A DNA stretch of 64,000 nucleotides from an uncultured Methanobrevibacter sp. (GCA_900317865.1 ONIK01000001.1:1-64000), one strand, 5' to 3'; positions 37,415 through 47,043 are shown, numbered from the stretch's first letter. A program made the numbers and translations. The notes: generated from the sequence alone by a model not told the origin.

Positions 37415-38443
37415 TTATTTAATTATTTTTTTATTTGACAACGCCACTGAGACTGTAACACCATCAAAAGCCGTTTTTTTATATATTAATTTTGAATCAT
37501 ATCCTGCCGTAATCAATGCTGAAGGTTCACATACGCCAGGAATTCCAAATTTTGACATGACGAAGTCTGATTTTTGAATATCATCTGATTTGAATAATTT
37601 TAGTTTGTCTATTTCTACAAAATTAACAGGAATATTCAATTCTTTTGATAAATCAAGAATGCCTTTTTCATCTTTTTTAATTTCAGCTGATGAAAACATG
37701 TTAATTCTAGAAATATCCATATTTAAATCATTTAATACTTTATTAATTGCTTTTCTTATTTCAATAGATGATTTACCACGTTTACATCCTATTCCAAAGA
37801 CAATTTTGCGAGGTCTTAATATAATTTTATGATTGTCGCATTCTGCTTCAATTTCATTATCATTTATCCTGCTTGAAAAATAAATTGAAACATCCATTTC
37901 AAGTGTATTATTATTCAAATATTCAAATAAATAATCATGATTTCCATTACTATTAACTGTAAAAAAAACTTCTTTACCTTCCAAAATTGATTTATTAAAA
38001 TGTAAAATCTCTTTTGTATTATCAATAGATAAATACAAATCTTTTGCCAAAACATCAATTCCTAATTTTTTATTAACATCAGTAGAAGTTGTTATAACAG
38101 GTGTTGCATTAATTAAAGTAGAAATTTTAGATGTCAATTGATTTGCTCCACCAAGATGACCTGAAAGCATACTGATGACAAAATTTCCATTGTCATCTAT
38201 GTTTAAAATAGCCGGATCTGTTGTTTTGGATTCAAGTAAATGTGAAATGCTTCTTATTAATATACCGGAAGCCATAATGGCAATAATAGCATCATATTCA
38301 TAGAATAACAAGTTAAAAGTGTTTTTTACATCTTTGTGATAAATATCACATTTAATTATTGTAGAATCTTTATCTAATAATTCTTTTATTTTAAAGGACA
38401 AATCCAAACCTTTTTTTGAAACAGATAAAATAGCTATTTTCAT
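37415..38443 (-). CDS. cbiG: Cobalt-precorrin-5A hydrolase
   Basis: CbiG opens the delta-lactone of cobalt-precorrin-5A and releases acetaldehyde in anaerobic corrinoid synthesis. The 342-residue protein has the N-terminal domain (IIAIMASGILIRSISHLLESKTTDPAIL), the central SMLSGHLGGANQLTSKIS, and the C-terminal domain (IVFGIGCKRGKSSIEI, GVCEPSALITAG). Lengths and order match CbiG. GTGATATT precedes the ATG. cobD lies about 350 bases upstream on the same strand but the gap is too long for close coupling. Confidence 0.93.
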   Translation of the reverse strand: MKIAILSVSKKGLDLSFKIKELLDKDSTIIKCDIYHKDVKNTFNLLFYEYDAIIAIMASGILIRSISHLLESKTTDPAILNIDDNGNFVISMLSGHLGGANQLTSKISTLINATPVITTSTDVNKKLGIDVLAKDLYLSIDNTKEILHFNKSILEGKEVFFTVNSNGNHDYLFEYLNNNTLEMDVSIYFSSRINDNEIEAECDNHKIILRPRKIVFGIGCKRGKSSIEIRKAINKVLNDLNMDISRINMFSSAEIKKDEKGILDLSKELNIPVNFVEIDKLKLFKSDDIQKSDFVMSKFGIPGVCEPSALITAGYDSKLIYKKTAFDGVTVSVALSNKKIIK

Positions 38444-38790
38444 AATATCACAAAATATATCAATTAATTATACTTTATCTCCACAAACATTCTATAGTAA
38501 AATATTTATCATTTTACTAATTAACATTTATGGATACAATCAGACTCTTTCAAGTCCAAAGGAATTAATAATTGCTGATCAATTTAATTCTCTCTCAAAA
38601 TCGTGAAAATATCAATTAAAAAGTTAATTAACAATAATAATAAATTATACCTCTTAGAATAAAATAAACAAGCAATTTATAATAAGTATACTCCACCATA
38701 TTGCATTTCATCTCTAACCTAAGAGGTCAGGGCATTCTTGCACATCATAGATAAAGTTCAAAACAACAACATTTTTGAAAGAGTATAATT
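38444..38790. other. 347-base intergenic region with an inverted repeat
   Basis: I see no gene here. A 9-bp perfect inverted repeat, ACCTCTTAG (38649-38657) and CTAAGAGGT (38719-38727), brackets 61 bases. A locally GC-richer stretch follows (38717-38745). This could be the end of a decayed IS200/IS605-type element or a structured RNA. The first ~50 bases should hold the cbiG promoter. Confidence 0.35.
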
Positions 38791-39765
38791 TCATATTATA
38801 ACATAAATTATAGTTAATATTAATATTACAAATATTGTAAATAATCTTATTGTCAGAGATGTTAATCTAATTGCTTTTGAAATATCCAAAACACTGATTT
38901 CATGATTGTTATCTCCTAAAACATAGGTACCTTTTTTTATTAACTGAATATCAAGTGCACCTGCTGCTGTTGCCATTGTATAACCTGAATTTGGACTGGG
39001 ACAATTTCTTGCATCTCGTTTCATTATTTTATACGCATTTTTTCCATTATATTTTAATAAATAAGCAGATATTATAACAAAGATGCCTGATATTCTAGCA
39101 GGAATATAATTTAAAATATCATCCAATATTGCCGGAACAAAACCTATTTTAATCAGCTCATCTGTCTTGTATCCAAGCATTGCATCAAGAGTATTTGATA
39201 TTCTATAGATAAATGGAACCAATAATAAAATAATATAATAATCAATGTTATAAAACAAAAATATTATTGAAACAATAGAAAAATAAAAAATTGGAGCAAT
39301 ATAAGAATCAGTTATGTTTTCTGTCATACTTTCAATTGTTGCGGAAACAATAAAACTTTCCGTTAACTCATCAGTATCACGACTTACCAGGTACGATACA
39401 GATTTTCTTGCTTTGTCAAGATCTTCTTTCAGGTCCTTTTCAATGTCTTTAGCTGTTGACAATAGCATTTTAATTGAAAATGTAGATGACAATATAATAG
39501 AATAAATTATAATAAATAAATAATAATTAAATGAAAATAAAATCATTATTAATACTAAAATTGAACATGAAACAAAAATAGTAAATATTGTTGTAAAAAA
39601 GCCAGACCATCTGCTATTTAATCCAATAAATATATTCTTGAAAAAATCAATGATTTTTCCTATTATGACAACAGGATGAATTTTAGTTGGAAGTTCACCA
39701 AAAATTGCATCGATTAATAAGCTGAAAATTAATGATATAATAATAAACTCGTAAACTTCTAACAT
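38791..39765 (-). CDS. cobD: Adenosylcobinamide-phosphate synthase (CbiB/CobD)
   Basis: The 324-residue membrane protein has the CbiB signatures LIDAIFGELPTKIHPVVIIG near the N-terminus and RDARNCPSPNSGYTMATAAGALDIQL near the C-terminus, with about five hydrophobic spans. The enzyme attaches the aminopropanol (phosphate) arm to adenosylcobyric acid at the membrane. It is read separately from cbiG. Confidence 0.93.
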   Translation of the reverse strand: MLEVYEFIIISLIFSLLIDAIFGELPTKIHPVVIIGKIIDFFKNIFIGLNSRWSGFFTTIFTIFVSCSILVLIMILFSFNYYLFIIIYSIILSSTFSIKMLLSTAKDIEKDLKEDLDKARKSVSYLVSRDTDELTESFIVSATIESMTENITDSYIAPIFYFSIVSIIFLFYNIDYYIILLLVPFIYRISNTLDAMLGYKTDELIKIGFVPAILDDILNYIPARISGIFVIISAYLLKYNGKNAYKIMKRDARNCPSPNSGYTMATAAGALDIQLIKKGTYVLGDNNHEISVLDISKAIRLTSLTIRLFTIFVILILTIIYVII

Positions 39766-39834
39766 AATATAAACTATTTATAATAAAAAAATAAATATTT
39801 TATTATTTAATTTAATAATAAAATAGTGATAAAT

Positions 39835-40329
39835 ATGATAGATGAAGAAAAAATAAAAAATTGGATAGTAGATGAAGGATTATTCAGAGAAAAAAAATTT
39901 GATGATAATGCTGATTTTCATTACATTATTGAGTTTCCAAAAGATAATATAATGGATGTTGTTAAACCAAAAGGAAAAGATTTTATTGTAATGGCTTGTG
40001 CAACACAAGTTTCACCACAACATTTAGAATTAATGAACACCAGTTCTCCTAAAGAAAGAACTGAGTTTTTATTAGATTTAAACATGTCAATCAATCAATT
40101 TTTAGTTGACTGTCAATTAGCTGTTGATCAAAATACTAACTTATTACAACAGTATGTTATTACTTATCAGATTTTTGAAGATGGAATATCTAAAAATGCT
40201 TTATTTGATGCACTTAAAAGAGTTTTCAAAGCAAAAATTCAATGTGTATGGATGATTGAAAAAACTTTCGGTACTGTAGGTACCCCTACAACAACAGAAC
40301 CTTCAAATGAAAATTCAATGTTCATCTAG
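39835..40329 (+). CDS. DUF2299 family protein
   Basis: The 164-residue protein resembles the archaeal DUF2299 family (KIKNWIVDEGLFREKKFDDNADFHYIIEFP at the start, CQLAVDQNTNLLQQYVITYQIFEDG in the middle). Its mixed alpha/beta fold recalls type III secretion chaperone-like or YbjN-like proteins; function unknown. ATG at 39835 follows AGTGATAA; the GTG at 39826 overlaps that site. Its stop lies at the left edge of the origin repeats. Confidence 0.75.
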   Translation: MIDEEKIKNWIVDEGLFREKKFDDNADFHYIIEFPKDNIMDVVKPKGKDFIVMACATQVSPQHLELMNTSSPKERTEFLLDLNMSINQFLVDCQLAVDQNTNLLQQYVITYQIFEDGISKNALFDALKRVFKAKIQCVWMIEKTFGTVGTPTTTEPSNENSMFI

Positions 40330-40830
40330 AGAGAGGGACATATATTTCAAGTGAAAGTTAAACGAAGGTATATTTTGAATGAAGAGGTATATTTCAAGTG
40401 AAAAATACACTTGAAAAACACCTTAATTTTTTTTGCTCTAATTTTAATATAAAGACTTCATTTTTATTTATTTTTAATTTAAACATGTTTTAAAAAACTT
40501 AATTTTTTGTTTACACTTGAAATACATGTCATGATTTTGTTTTTTTACAAAATTTAGTTACACTTGAAATGCTCCTCTCACTCTCTCAAAAATTACAGTA
40601 ATTCAATAATTTTTTTAAAAAGAATATTTGTAAAATTCTTAAATAGGAATAATTTGCATTAAATTATAAAATTATAATTAATCAACAATTGATATCTTTT
40701 ATACTGTATTTATAATTGATTTTTGGATAATACTTTAAATTTAAGATAATTTATTTATGTGTACTTTTTTTATTTTTGAATTTATAATTTATATTTTGTA
40801 TACTTTTTTTAATTATGAATACAAACATTT
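40327..40830. other. Probable replication origin: mini-ORB array and AT-rich region
   Basis: Five copies of the mini-ORB motif TTTACACTTGAAA, the Cdc6-binding repeat known from Methanothermobacter, lie at about 40345-40357 (reverse), 40392-40404 (reverse), 40404-40416 (forward), 40510-40522 (forward, perfect) and 40557-40569 (forward, 12 of 13). Copies two and three are head to head. The array is bracketed by AGAGAGAGGGA (40328-40338) and CTCCTCTCACTCTCTC (40573-40588), so the whole has overall dyad symmetry. An extremely AT-rich stretch (about 40590-40830) follows and would suit duplex opening. cdc6 lies 1.0-1.5 kb to the right. No experiment supports origin use here. Confidence 0.85.
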
Positions 40831-40886
40831 ATATACTATGACATGCCATTAATAATTAGGTACACAAATTCTAAAAAAGTATACAT
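40758..40886 (+). promoter_or_regulatory. Promoter with three GTATAC/T-tract sites
   Basis: TGTGTACTTTTTTTA (from 40758), TGTATACTTTTTTTAA (from 40797) and its inverse CTAAAAAAGTATACA (40871-40885) surround the TATA-like TTTATATACT near 40829-40838. The third site lies just before the AAGGAG ribosome site of the 172-residue gene. The spacing fits operators for an autoregulated gene next to the origin. Confidence 0.5.
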
Positions 40887-40901
40887 CAAGGAGTTTTTAA
40901 A

Positions 40902-41420
40902 ATGTTTGGAAAATATAATATTGAATTAAAAAATGGAGATCAAAAATTTGCTGTTAAATATACCCCTGCTAAAGTAGATATAGTCGCAGACGGTGAAATT
41001 TCTGAAGAACTTGAAGAAATGGTTAGGGGAGGTATAGGATCTCTCTATGAATTAGGTTCTGAACTTATACAATATGGTGAAAGGTTCACTTCAAATGAAT
41101 TAAAACCTTTAACTGTTTTTGTTAAAGCACAGACAAAAGAATTCTTTAAAAACAGCTCCATTTTAAGTGCTGATGAAGTACTGGAGGCATATGAAAATAT
41201 AAACCATGATGCTGATGCATTAATAAATTCCCTTTTAAAGGAAGAAAGGAATTTAGAACATGAATTATTTAAAGTCCGAGAAAAAATTAAAAATGCTAAA
41301 TCATTTAAAGATGAACTCAATAATATGGATTTAGAAAATGAGACTAAAGATGATAATGAAATAGTTTCATCATTAAATGAAAATTCTGAAGATTCAAGAG
41401 TTAAAGTAGATGTAATGTAA
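40902..41420 (+). CDS. Origin-adjacent protein of unknown function
   Basis: The 172-residue protein is not recognised. Residues 1-35 look like a beta-rich start (KYNIELKNGDQKFAVKYTPAKVDIV). Helices follow, a strongly charged coiled-coil-like stretch lies at about 105-135 (LLKEERNLEHELFKVREKIKNAK), and the tail is acidic. There is no signal peptide or membrane span. It sits between the mini-ORB array and cdc6 with its own promoter and an AAGGAG site, so a role in origin function, partitioning or cdc6 control is plausible but purely positional. Confidence 0.75.
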   Translation: MFGKYNIELKNGDQKFAVKYTPAKVDIVADGEISEELEEMVRGGIGSLYELGSELIQYGERFTSNELKPLTVFVKAQTKEFFKNSSILSADEVLEAYENINHDADALINSLLKEERNLEHELFKVREKIKNAKSFKDELNNMDLENETKDDNEIVSSLNENSEDSRVKVDVM

Positions 41421-41873
41421 CGTTTAAGCTTATAATTATGTTATATGCTTATTTTGTTAAATCTACTTTCATCTATTTTTTCATGAAAATATATTGTGTG
41501 AAATATTTCTTTGCTAAATTTTTTCTATACAAAAGTTAGACAACAATTTTCTCCTGTTATCATTAATTTTTACATTTGAAATACTACTTTTATAATTGAA
41601 ATGGTACTCTATTTTTCTAAAAATCATAAATTAATAATTAAGCATTATATTAAAAATAAAGAATTATTATTTAATTTTTCTAATGAAATAATACTTATCG
41701 TTAGTTTTATATTTAAAAAAATAATTAATATGTATTTAATTTTTTACATCATATAAAATTTTAAAAGTTTTTCAATGAAAAAGTTTATTTAATACCTTGT
41801 TTAAATATTAACACTGGAAATTATACTTATGTAATTTTTTCTATTTTTCATAATTTTTTATATGGGTGAGGAA
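41421..41873. other. 453-base region upstream of cdc6 with a mini-ORB-like site
   Basis: There is no gene. It contains one mini-ORB variant, TTTACATTTGAAA at 41569-41581 (12 of 13 matches), a 15-base palindrome TTTTTCAATGAAAAA at 41768-41782, and TATA-like stretches near 41783-41815 that should drive cdc6. It probably belongs to the origin and initiator-control region. Confidence 0.55.
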
Positions 41874-43028
41874 ATGGCGAATATTTTTGAAAACATTCAG
41901 AAGGAAAATGTAATTTTCAAGGATAAACAACCTTTGGATCATAGGTTTTTACCTGAAAAATTATTGCACAGAGAAGATCAGGTGACGCAAATAGCGCGAT
42001 ATTGGGTTGATGCCCTAAATGATGTAACACCATCAAATATTACCATTTATGGTAAAACAGGTACAGGTAAAACTGCTGCTGCAAAATTTGCACGTTCACA
42101 ATTATTGGAATTTTCAGCAGATCAGGATGTCTTTATCAAGATTGAATATATCAGATGTACTGATTATACAACAGAGTATCAGGTTTTAGCCCAATTATGT
42201 CAAAAACTTGGTCGTGATGTCCCCCACAGGGGATGGACAAAAGCGGAAGTTGTAAACACTTTCCGAGATATATTTAGAACAAATGCATTTGGAAAAAAAC
42301 TTATTTTAATTGTTATTTTGGACGAAATCGATATTTTACTTAATAAGGATGGAGATGGAATATTATACACATTAACAAGAACAGATAATGTTTCCATTTT
42401 ATCAATCAGTAATTTCCTGGACTTTAAAGGATTAATTAAATCAAGAGTTACAAGCAGTTTAAATGATAAGGAGATTGTATTTCCACCATATGGTGCTAAT
42501 CAGTTAACTGATATTTTAAACGAAAGGGCTAAATTGGCTTTTAATGAAGGAGTTGTTGAAAGCGACGTAATACCATTGTGTTCTGCAATGGCTGCTAAAG
42601 AGGAAGGGGATGCAAGATTTGCTCTGGACTTATTGAAAACATCTGGTTTTATTGCTGAAGAAGAAGGTTCTCAATCCATTAAAAGCAGTCATGTCAGAAT
42701 GGCTAAAGACAGAATAGAACATGATAAATTTGTGGATGTCGTTAAAACACTTCCAACTCAACAGCAAAGAGTTTTAGAAGCTATTTTAAGATTAACTAAT
42801 GAAAATGAAGAGATTACTTCAGGTAAGCTATATGAAACTTATTCAGAAGTATCCAAAAAAGATGCTGTTACTTATAGAAGAATATTTGATTTTATAAATG
42901 AACTTGAAATGTTAGGTATTATTTCAACCAATACTGTTTCACGAGGTCGTGGAAAAGGCAGAACCAATATCATTAAGCTTCAATGTGATGAAGATTTACT
43001 GGAATCAAGTTTATATTCTCCTATTTAG
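41874..43028 (+). CDS. cdc6: Orc1/Cdc6 replication initiator
   Basis: This 384-residue AAA+ initiator binds origin repeats and loads the MCM helicase. It shows Walker A GKTGTGKT (about 59), Walker [10 protein letters not shown] (about 148), an ISNFLDFK sensor-1-like region, the SRVTSSL arginine-finger region, and a C-terminal winged helix (about 290-384, [15 protein letters not shown]). GGTGAGG ends 4 bases before the ATG at 41874; an upstream ATG at 41862 lacks a ribosome site. The mini-ORBs to its left are its expected targets. The gene ends overlapping pyrB by 8 bases, convergent. Confidence 0.95.
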   Translation: MANIFENIQKENVIFKDKQPLDHRFLPEKLLHREDQVTQIARYWVDALNDVTPSNITIYGKTGTGKTAAAKFARSQLLEFSADQDVFIKIEYIRCTDYTTEYQVLAQLCQKLGRDVPHRGWTKAEVVNTFRDIFRTNAFGKKLILIVILDEIDILLNKDGDGILYTLTRTDNVSILSISNFLDFKGLIKSRVTSSLNDKEIVFPPYGANQLTDILNERAKLAFNEGVVESDVIPLCSAMAAKEEGDARFALDLLKTSGFIAEEEGSQSIKSSHVRMAKDRIEHDKFVDVVKTLPTQQQRVLEAILRLTNENEEITSGKLYETYSEVSKKDAVTYRRIFDFINELEMLGIISTNTVSRGRGKGRTNIIKLQCDEDLLESSLYSPI

Positions 43029-43968
43029 GGTTGTTTTTAATTAATGTTTTTAAGATAGCCATTCTCACAGGAACAGCATTAGCTGCTTGGGTGAAATACT
43101 TGTTATATTTAGTATCATCCACATCACCATCTATTTCATCTATTCTAGGTAAAGGATGCATAACTATTAAATCTTTACCTTCCAACATTTTTTTATTAAT
43201 GATGTAAGCGCCTTTTATTTTTAAATAATCATCAATATCCCCAAAGCGTTCCTTTTGAATTCTTGTAACGTATAAAACATTTACTTTATCAATAATATCG
43301 GAAATATTTGAAACTTCAGTATATGACATTCCAACTTTATCCAGATCATGAAGAATTTCTTGAGGCATTTTTAGTTCGGGTGGTGATACAAAATAAAGCT
43401 CCACATTATCATATAAAGTTAAAGCATTGGCTAATGAATGGACTGTACGGCCGTATTTTAAGTCACCAATTAATGCTATTTTTATGTTATCGATATCGCC
43501 CATTTCTTTTTTGATGGTGTATAAATCTAACAATGTTTGGGTTGGGTGTTGGCCTGCACCGTCACCTGCATTAATTACGGGAACATCTACCACATCAGAT
43601 ATAAATTTGGATACTCCTTCCATTTCATGCCTTATTACTAATGCATCACAGTATCCTTCATACATTTTTGCGGTGTCTGCTATGCTTTCGCCTTTGGACA
43701 CACTTGAAGAACCGGTATTTTCAAAACCTATACATTGTCCGCTTAGACGTTTCATAGCTGTTTCAAAAGACATTTTTGTTCTTGTGGATGGTTCAAAAAA
43801 CATTAATCCCAAGATTTTCCCTTTTAATTCTTCTGAAATTTCTTTAGATTGGGCAACATTTTCTAATGTAGATGCTTCATTTAAAATATAATCAATATTT
43901 GATCTTTTAAAATCTTTAATTGATATTATGTTTTTTAGCTCAAAAATTTTAATCAACCCTTTTTTCAA
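43021..43968 (-). CDS. pyrB: Aspartate carbamoyltransferase catalytic chain
   Basis: PyrB joins carbamoyl phosphate and aspartate in pyrimidine synthesis. Motifs: [14 protein letters not shown] (carbamoyl-phosphate loop), the 80s loop [27 protein letters not shown], and [11 protein letters not shown]. No ATG start exists: TTG at 43968 or 43956 or, more convincingly by homology ([13 protein letters not shown]), ATT at 43947, which would give 308 residues, the family norm, and follows GGGTTGAT by 4 bases. The upstream flavodoxin-like gene overlaps the longer version by about 20 bases. The regulatory chain pyrI is not in the window. Confidence 0.93.
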   Translation of the reverse strand: MKKGLIKIFELKNIISIKDFKRSNIDYILNEASTLENVAQSKEISEELKGKILGLMFFEPSTRTKMSFETAMKRLSGQCIGFENTGSSSVSKGESIADTAKMYEGYCDALVIRHEMEGVSKFISDVVDVPVINAGDGAGQHPTQTLLDLYTIKKEMGDIDNIKIALIGDLKYGRTVHSLANALTLYDNVELYFVSPPELKMPQEILHDLDKVGMSYTEVSNISDIIDKVNVLYVTRIQKERFGDIDDYLKIKGAYIINKKMLEGKDLIVMHPLPRIDEIDGDVDDTKYNKYFTQAANAVPVRMAILKTLIKNNPK

Positions 43969-44440
43969 TTAACTCATTAATTATTTTTGCAAATTCTTCT
44001 ATTTTATCTTTGTTCAATGAAGGTATTGTTTCATTATTTTCAATAATTTTTTTAGATTTTCTTCTTTGAATGAAGTTTCCTATATCTGTGCTGATATTAT
44101 AACCGAAGTTTGAACATACAATTGAAGATTCTATAATTTCTGTGGAATATACTTTATTCAAATTTGTAACTATGTCTAAATTTTCATCACTATTTACATA
44201 TAATGCATATGGTTTCTCAAGCAGTGTTTTGATATTTCTTGAAATGAATTTTTTAAAAGATCCCTGAACTTTATAATAGGTTGATGCACCTAATATTATA
44301 AAGTTGTATTTTAAAAGGCAGATGTCTTTCACATTATCTATTGAAATTAACACTACCTCTGTATTAATCAACTCTTTCAGTATTTTAGCTGATTTTTTAC
44401 TATCATCTGTCAATGTTGTATGAATAATCGCAATTTTCAT
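43949..44440 (-). CDS. Flavodoxin-fold protein
   Basis: The 163-residue protein begins with a beta strand and phosphate-loop region ([21 protein letters not shown]) and has [19 protein letters not shown], the aromatic flavin-loop region of flavodoxin_5/HemG-like proteins. It probably binds FMN and transfers electrons; its partner is unknown. Its ATG overlaps the hisG stop (ATGA), and its own end overlaps the start region of pyrB, so hisG, this gene and pyrB look like one transcript. Confidence 0.78.
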   Translation of the reverse strand: MKIAIIHTTLTDDSKKSAKILKELINTEVVLISIDNVKDICLLKYNFIILGASTYYKVQGSFKKFISRNIKTLLEKPYALYVNSDENLDIVTNLNKVYSTEIIESSIVCSNFGYNISTDIGNFIQRRKSKKIIENNETIPSLNKDKIEEFAKIINELIEKRVD

Positions 44441-45297
44441 ATTATTCTTTCAATCGGTACAACAAGAATGTCTTTAGCACCGGCTTTTCTTAAATTATTA
44501 ACAAGTTCAAATACTTCTTCTTCATCAACAACAGCCTGAATAGCAACTGTTTTTTCTTTTGATAAAACTTCAGAAACTGTAGGTCCATCCATTGAAGGCA
44601 TTAATTTTCTTACTGCATCTAAATCTTTGGTTTTAACATTCATCATTATAAGTTTTTTACCCACTGCGTCAATAACTCCTTTAACACTACTGCTTACAGC
44701 TTCTACAAGAGGTTTTTTATTTTCAAATGATTCTTTATTTGTGATTAAAACTATTGTACTTTCTAAAATTGTATCAATAATCTTTAAATGGTTCATTTTT
44801 AGTGTAGTTCCTGTACTGGTTAAATCAGTAATCAAGTCAGCAACACCAATAAATGGTGCTATTTCAGTTGAACCACTTAATTTAACGATTTTTGGTTCTA
44901 AACCATGATTTTTAAAGTATTTTTTTGTTAATGTAGGAAATTCAGTAGCTATAGTCATTTCTGAGGTTACATCATTGATTGAATTTATTTTTGAATCTTC
45001 GGGAGATGCTAAAACGAGTCTTGTTTTGCCGAAGTTTAAATCAGTTAATTCAATTACTTCACTTTCACTTTCTTTTATTAAATCAATACCTGATATTCCC
45101 ATGTCAACGATTCCATCAGATACAAATTCCGGTATATCTGATGCTCTTGCAAACATTACATCAATATTTTCATTATGAGTTTTTGAGACTAATTTTCGAT
45201 TATTATTATACTTTAACCCTAATCCGGCTTTTTCTAAAATATTTATTGATGGATTACTTATTCTTCCTTTTGATGGAACTGCAATTTTTAATTTCAT
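44437..45297 (-). CDS. hisG: ATP phosphoribosyltransferase, long form
   Basis: HisG catalyses the first step of histidine synthesis. The 286-residue long form has KIAVPSKGRISNPSINILEKAGL at the start, FARASDIPEFVSDGIVDMGISG, the PRPP-loop region VADLITDLTSTGTTL, and a C-terminal ACT-like histidine-sensing domain (about 212-286) ending [11 protein letters not shown] chose ATG 45297 after GGTGTTGAG; the frame extends upstream without support. It has its own regulatory domain, so it needs no HisZ. Confidence 0.94.
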   Translation of the reverse strand: MKLKIAVPSKGRISNPSINILEKAGLGLKYNNNRKLVSKTHNENIDVMFARASDIPEFVSDGIVDMGISGIDLIKESESEVIELTDLNFGKTRLVLASPEDSKINSINDVTSEMTIATEFPTLTKKYFKNHGLEPKIVKLSGSTEIAPFIGVADLITDLTSTGTTLKMNHLKIIDTILESTIVLITNKESFENKKPLVEAVSSSVKGVIDAVGKKLIMMNVKTKDLDAVRKLMPSMDGPTVSEVLSKEKTVAIQAVVDEEEVFELVNNLRKAGAKDILVVPIERII

Positions 45298-45416
45298 CTC
45301 AACACCATATATTTTTTTATATATTATATTTAAAATACTTTTTTTAATCAAAATTTTTTTAGGTAATCCTTAAAATTCCAAAATATTTAAATATTTAATC
45401 AGTTAATACATTACAA

Positions 45417-45450
45417 TAACTTATGATAAATGAATTATGCTCATAAGTTA
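45417..45450 (+). promoter_or_regulatory. 10-bp perfect inverted repeat in the histone gene leader
   Basis: TAACTTATGA (45417-45426) and TCATAAGTTA (45441-45450) bracket a 14-base loop. A TATA-like ATATTTAAATATTTAA lies at about 45383-45398, so transcription should start near 45410-45417 and the repeat would form a hairpin at the very 5' end of the histone mRNA. It could also be an operator. Confidence 0.5.
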
Positions 45451-45478
45451 ATGATTCAATATTAGTGAGGTGAAAATT

Positions 45479-45691
45479 ATGTCTGAAATCCCAAAAGCTC
45501 CTATTGCTAGAATTATTAAAGATACTGGTGCAGAAAGAGTAAGTGAAGATGCAAAAACTGAATTAGCTGATGCATTAGAAGAAATCGCACGTAACATTGC
45601 TATTAAAGCTAACGAAGCTGCAAGATTAGCAAAACGTAAAACTATTAAAGCAGAAGATATTAAATTCGCAGTAAACGAATTAGGCTTATAA
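45479..45691 (+). CDS. Archaeal histone
   Basis: This 70-residue histone-fold protein of the HMf type packs DNA as dimers and larger stacks. It shows the whole fold: PKAPIARIIKDTGAERVSEDA, a long central helix (TELADALEEIARNIAIKANEAARLA) and KRKTIKAEDIKFAV. No tails are present, as usual. TGAGGTGA is a strong ribosome site 6 bases from the ATG at 45479. A T-rich run after the stop (45708-45728) probably ends the transcript. Confidence 0.96.
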   Translation: MSEIPKAPIARIIKDTGAERVSEDAKTELADALEEIARNIAIKANEAARLAKRKTIKAEDIKFAVNELGL

Positions 45692-45738
45692 TTTTTATAA
45701 GTCATACTTTTTTTTATTTTTATTTTTAAGGTGTTATT

Positions 45739-47043
45739 ATGGTAGATAATACAATATTGATTAAAAATGCATCTATTTTAAATCCTGTAAAAGAATTTAA
45801 AGGAAAAAAAGATGTATTAATTAAAAATGATTTAATTTTTGAAATAAATGATGAAATTTCAGATAATAATGTGGATAAGGTCATCGATGCGACTGATAAA
45901 ATTTTACTTCCTGGTTTTGTAAATACCCATACTCATTTATCAATGACATTATTTAGGGGTCTTGCAGATGATTTGGCTCTTGATGAATGGTTAAATGATA
46001 ATATATGGCCTATGGAAGCTAATCTTAATGAAAATTATTGTTATATTGGTGCTCTTTTAGGAGCAGTTGAATTAATTAAATCCGGAACTACAACATTTTC
46101 AGACATGTACTTTTACATGGAGGATGTTGCAAAGGCTGTAGAAGAATCAGGAATAAGGGCAGCTTTATCATATGGAATGATAGATTTCGCTGATGAAGAA
46201 AAAAGAAAAGCTGAAATCGAAAAAAATATGAGATTATTTAAGAACTGTCATAATTCAGCTGACGGAAGAATTAAAGTATTTTTCGGACCACATTCACCAT
46301 ACACAGCTTCTGAAGAACTATTAAAAGAAGTTAGAAAACTGGCTGATGAAAATGATATAAAAATTCACATACATGTCAGTGAAACTCAAAAGGAAATTAA
46401 TGATATTAGCTCTGAAAAAGGTCTAAGACCATTTGAATATCTTGATTCCATAGGATTTTTAGGTCCTGATGTTGTATGTGCTCACAGTGTATGGCTAAGT
46501 GATGAGGAAATCGAAATTATCAAAAAACATGATGTTAAAATTTCACACAATCCATGCAGTAATATGAAATTGGCATCAGGAATAGCTCCTGTATCAAAAT
46601 TACTTGAAAATGATATTTGTGTTGCTATTGGAACTGATGGTGCTTCATCAAATAATAATTTGGATATTATTGAAGAGTTGAAAACTGCCAGTTTATTACA
46701 AAAGGTATCAACTCTTGATCCAAAGGTTTTAACATCCGATGAAGCAATAGCCATGGGAACTATCAACGGTGCAAAGGCACTTGGTTTGGATGATGAAATT
46801 GGAAGCATTGAAGTTGGTAAAAAAGCAGATTTAATATTGATTGATACCAATAATGCTAATATGGTTCCAGACAGTTCTAAATTAAGTTCAAATGTTATCT
46901 ATTCTGCAAACGGGTCTAATGTAGATACCACTATTTGTAATGGTGTAATATTAATGGAAAATAAGAAATTAACTACATTAGATGAAGATGAAATTTATCA
47001 AAAAGCAAAAGAAGCAATAGATCAGCTTAAAAAAGCTATCTAG
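45739..47043 (+). CDS. dadD: 5'-deoxyadenosine deaminase-type amidohydrolase
   Basis: The 434-residue metal-dependent deaminase of the MtaD/SAH-deaminase group shows PGFVNTHTHLSMTLFRGLADDL (metal His pair), GPHSPYTASEELL, IHIHVSETQKE, CAHSVWLSDEE and GTDGASSNNNLD. In methanogens the enzyme (DadD) deaminates 5'-deoxyadenosine, S-adenosylhomocysteine and methylthioadenosine, clearing radical-SAM and methylation by-products. Length and motifs are normal. The 3' end overlaps tfrA by 8 bases, convergent. Confidence 0.9.
   Translation: MVDNTILIKNASILNPVKEFKGKKDVLIKNDLIFEINDEISDNNVDKVIDATDKILLPGFVNTHTHLSMTLFRGLADDLALDEWLNDNIWPMEANLNENYCYIGALLGAVELIKSGTTTFSDMYFYMEDVAKAVEESGIRAALSYGMIDFADEEKRKAEIEKNMRLFKNCHNSADGRIKVFFGPHSPYTASEELLKEVRKLADENDIKIHIHVSETQKEINDISSEKGLRPFEYLDSIGFLGPDVVCAHSVWLSDEEIEIIKKHDVKISHNPCSNMKLASGIAPVSKLLENDICVAIGTDGASSNNNLDIIEELKTASLLQKVSTLDPKVLTSDEAIAMGTINGAKALGLDDEIGSIEVGKKADLILIDTNNANMVPDSSKLSSNVIYSANGSNVDTTICNGVILMENKKLTTLDEDEIYQKAKEAIDQLKKAI

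Noticed and set aside
40330..40600. Origin repeats as transposon ends
   Set aside because: The 13-base motif matches the known mini-ORB consensus and lies beside cdc6; no transposase or target duplication is present.
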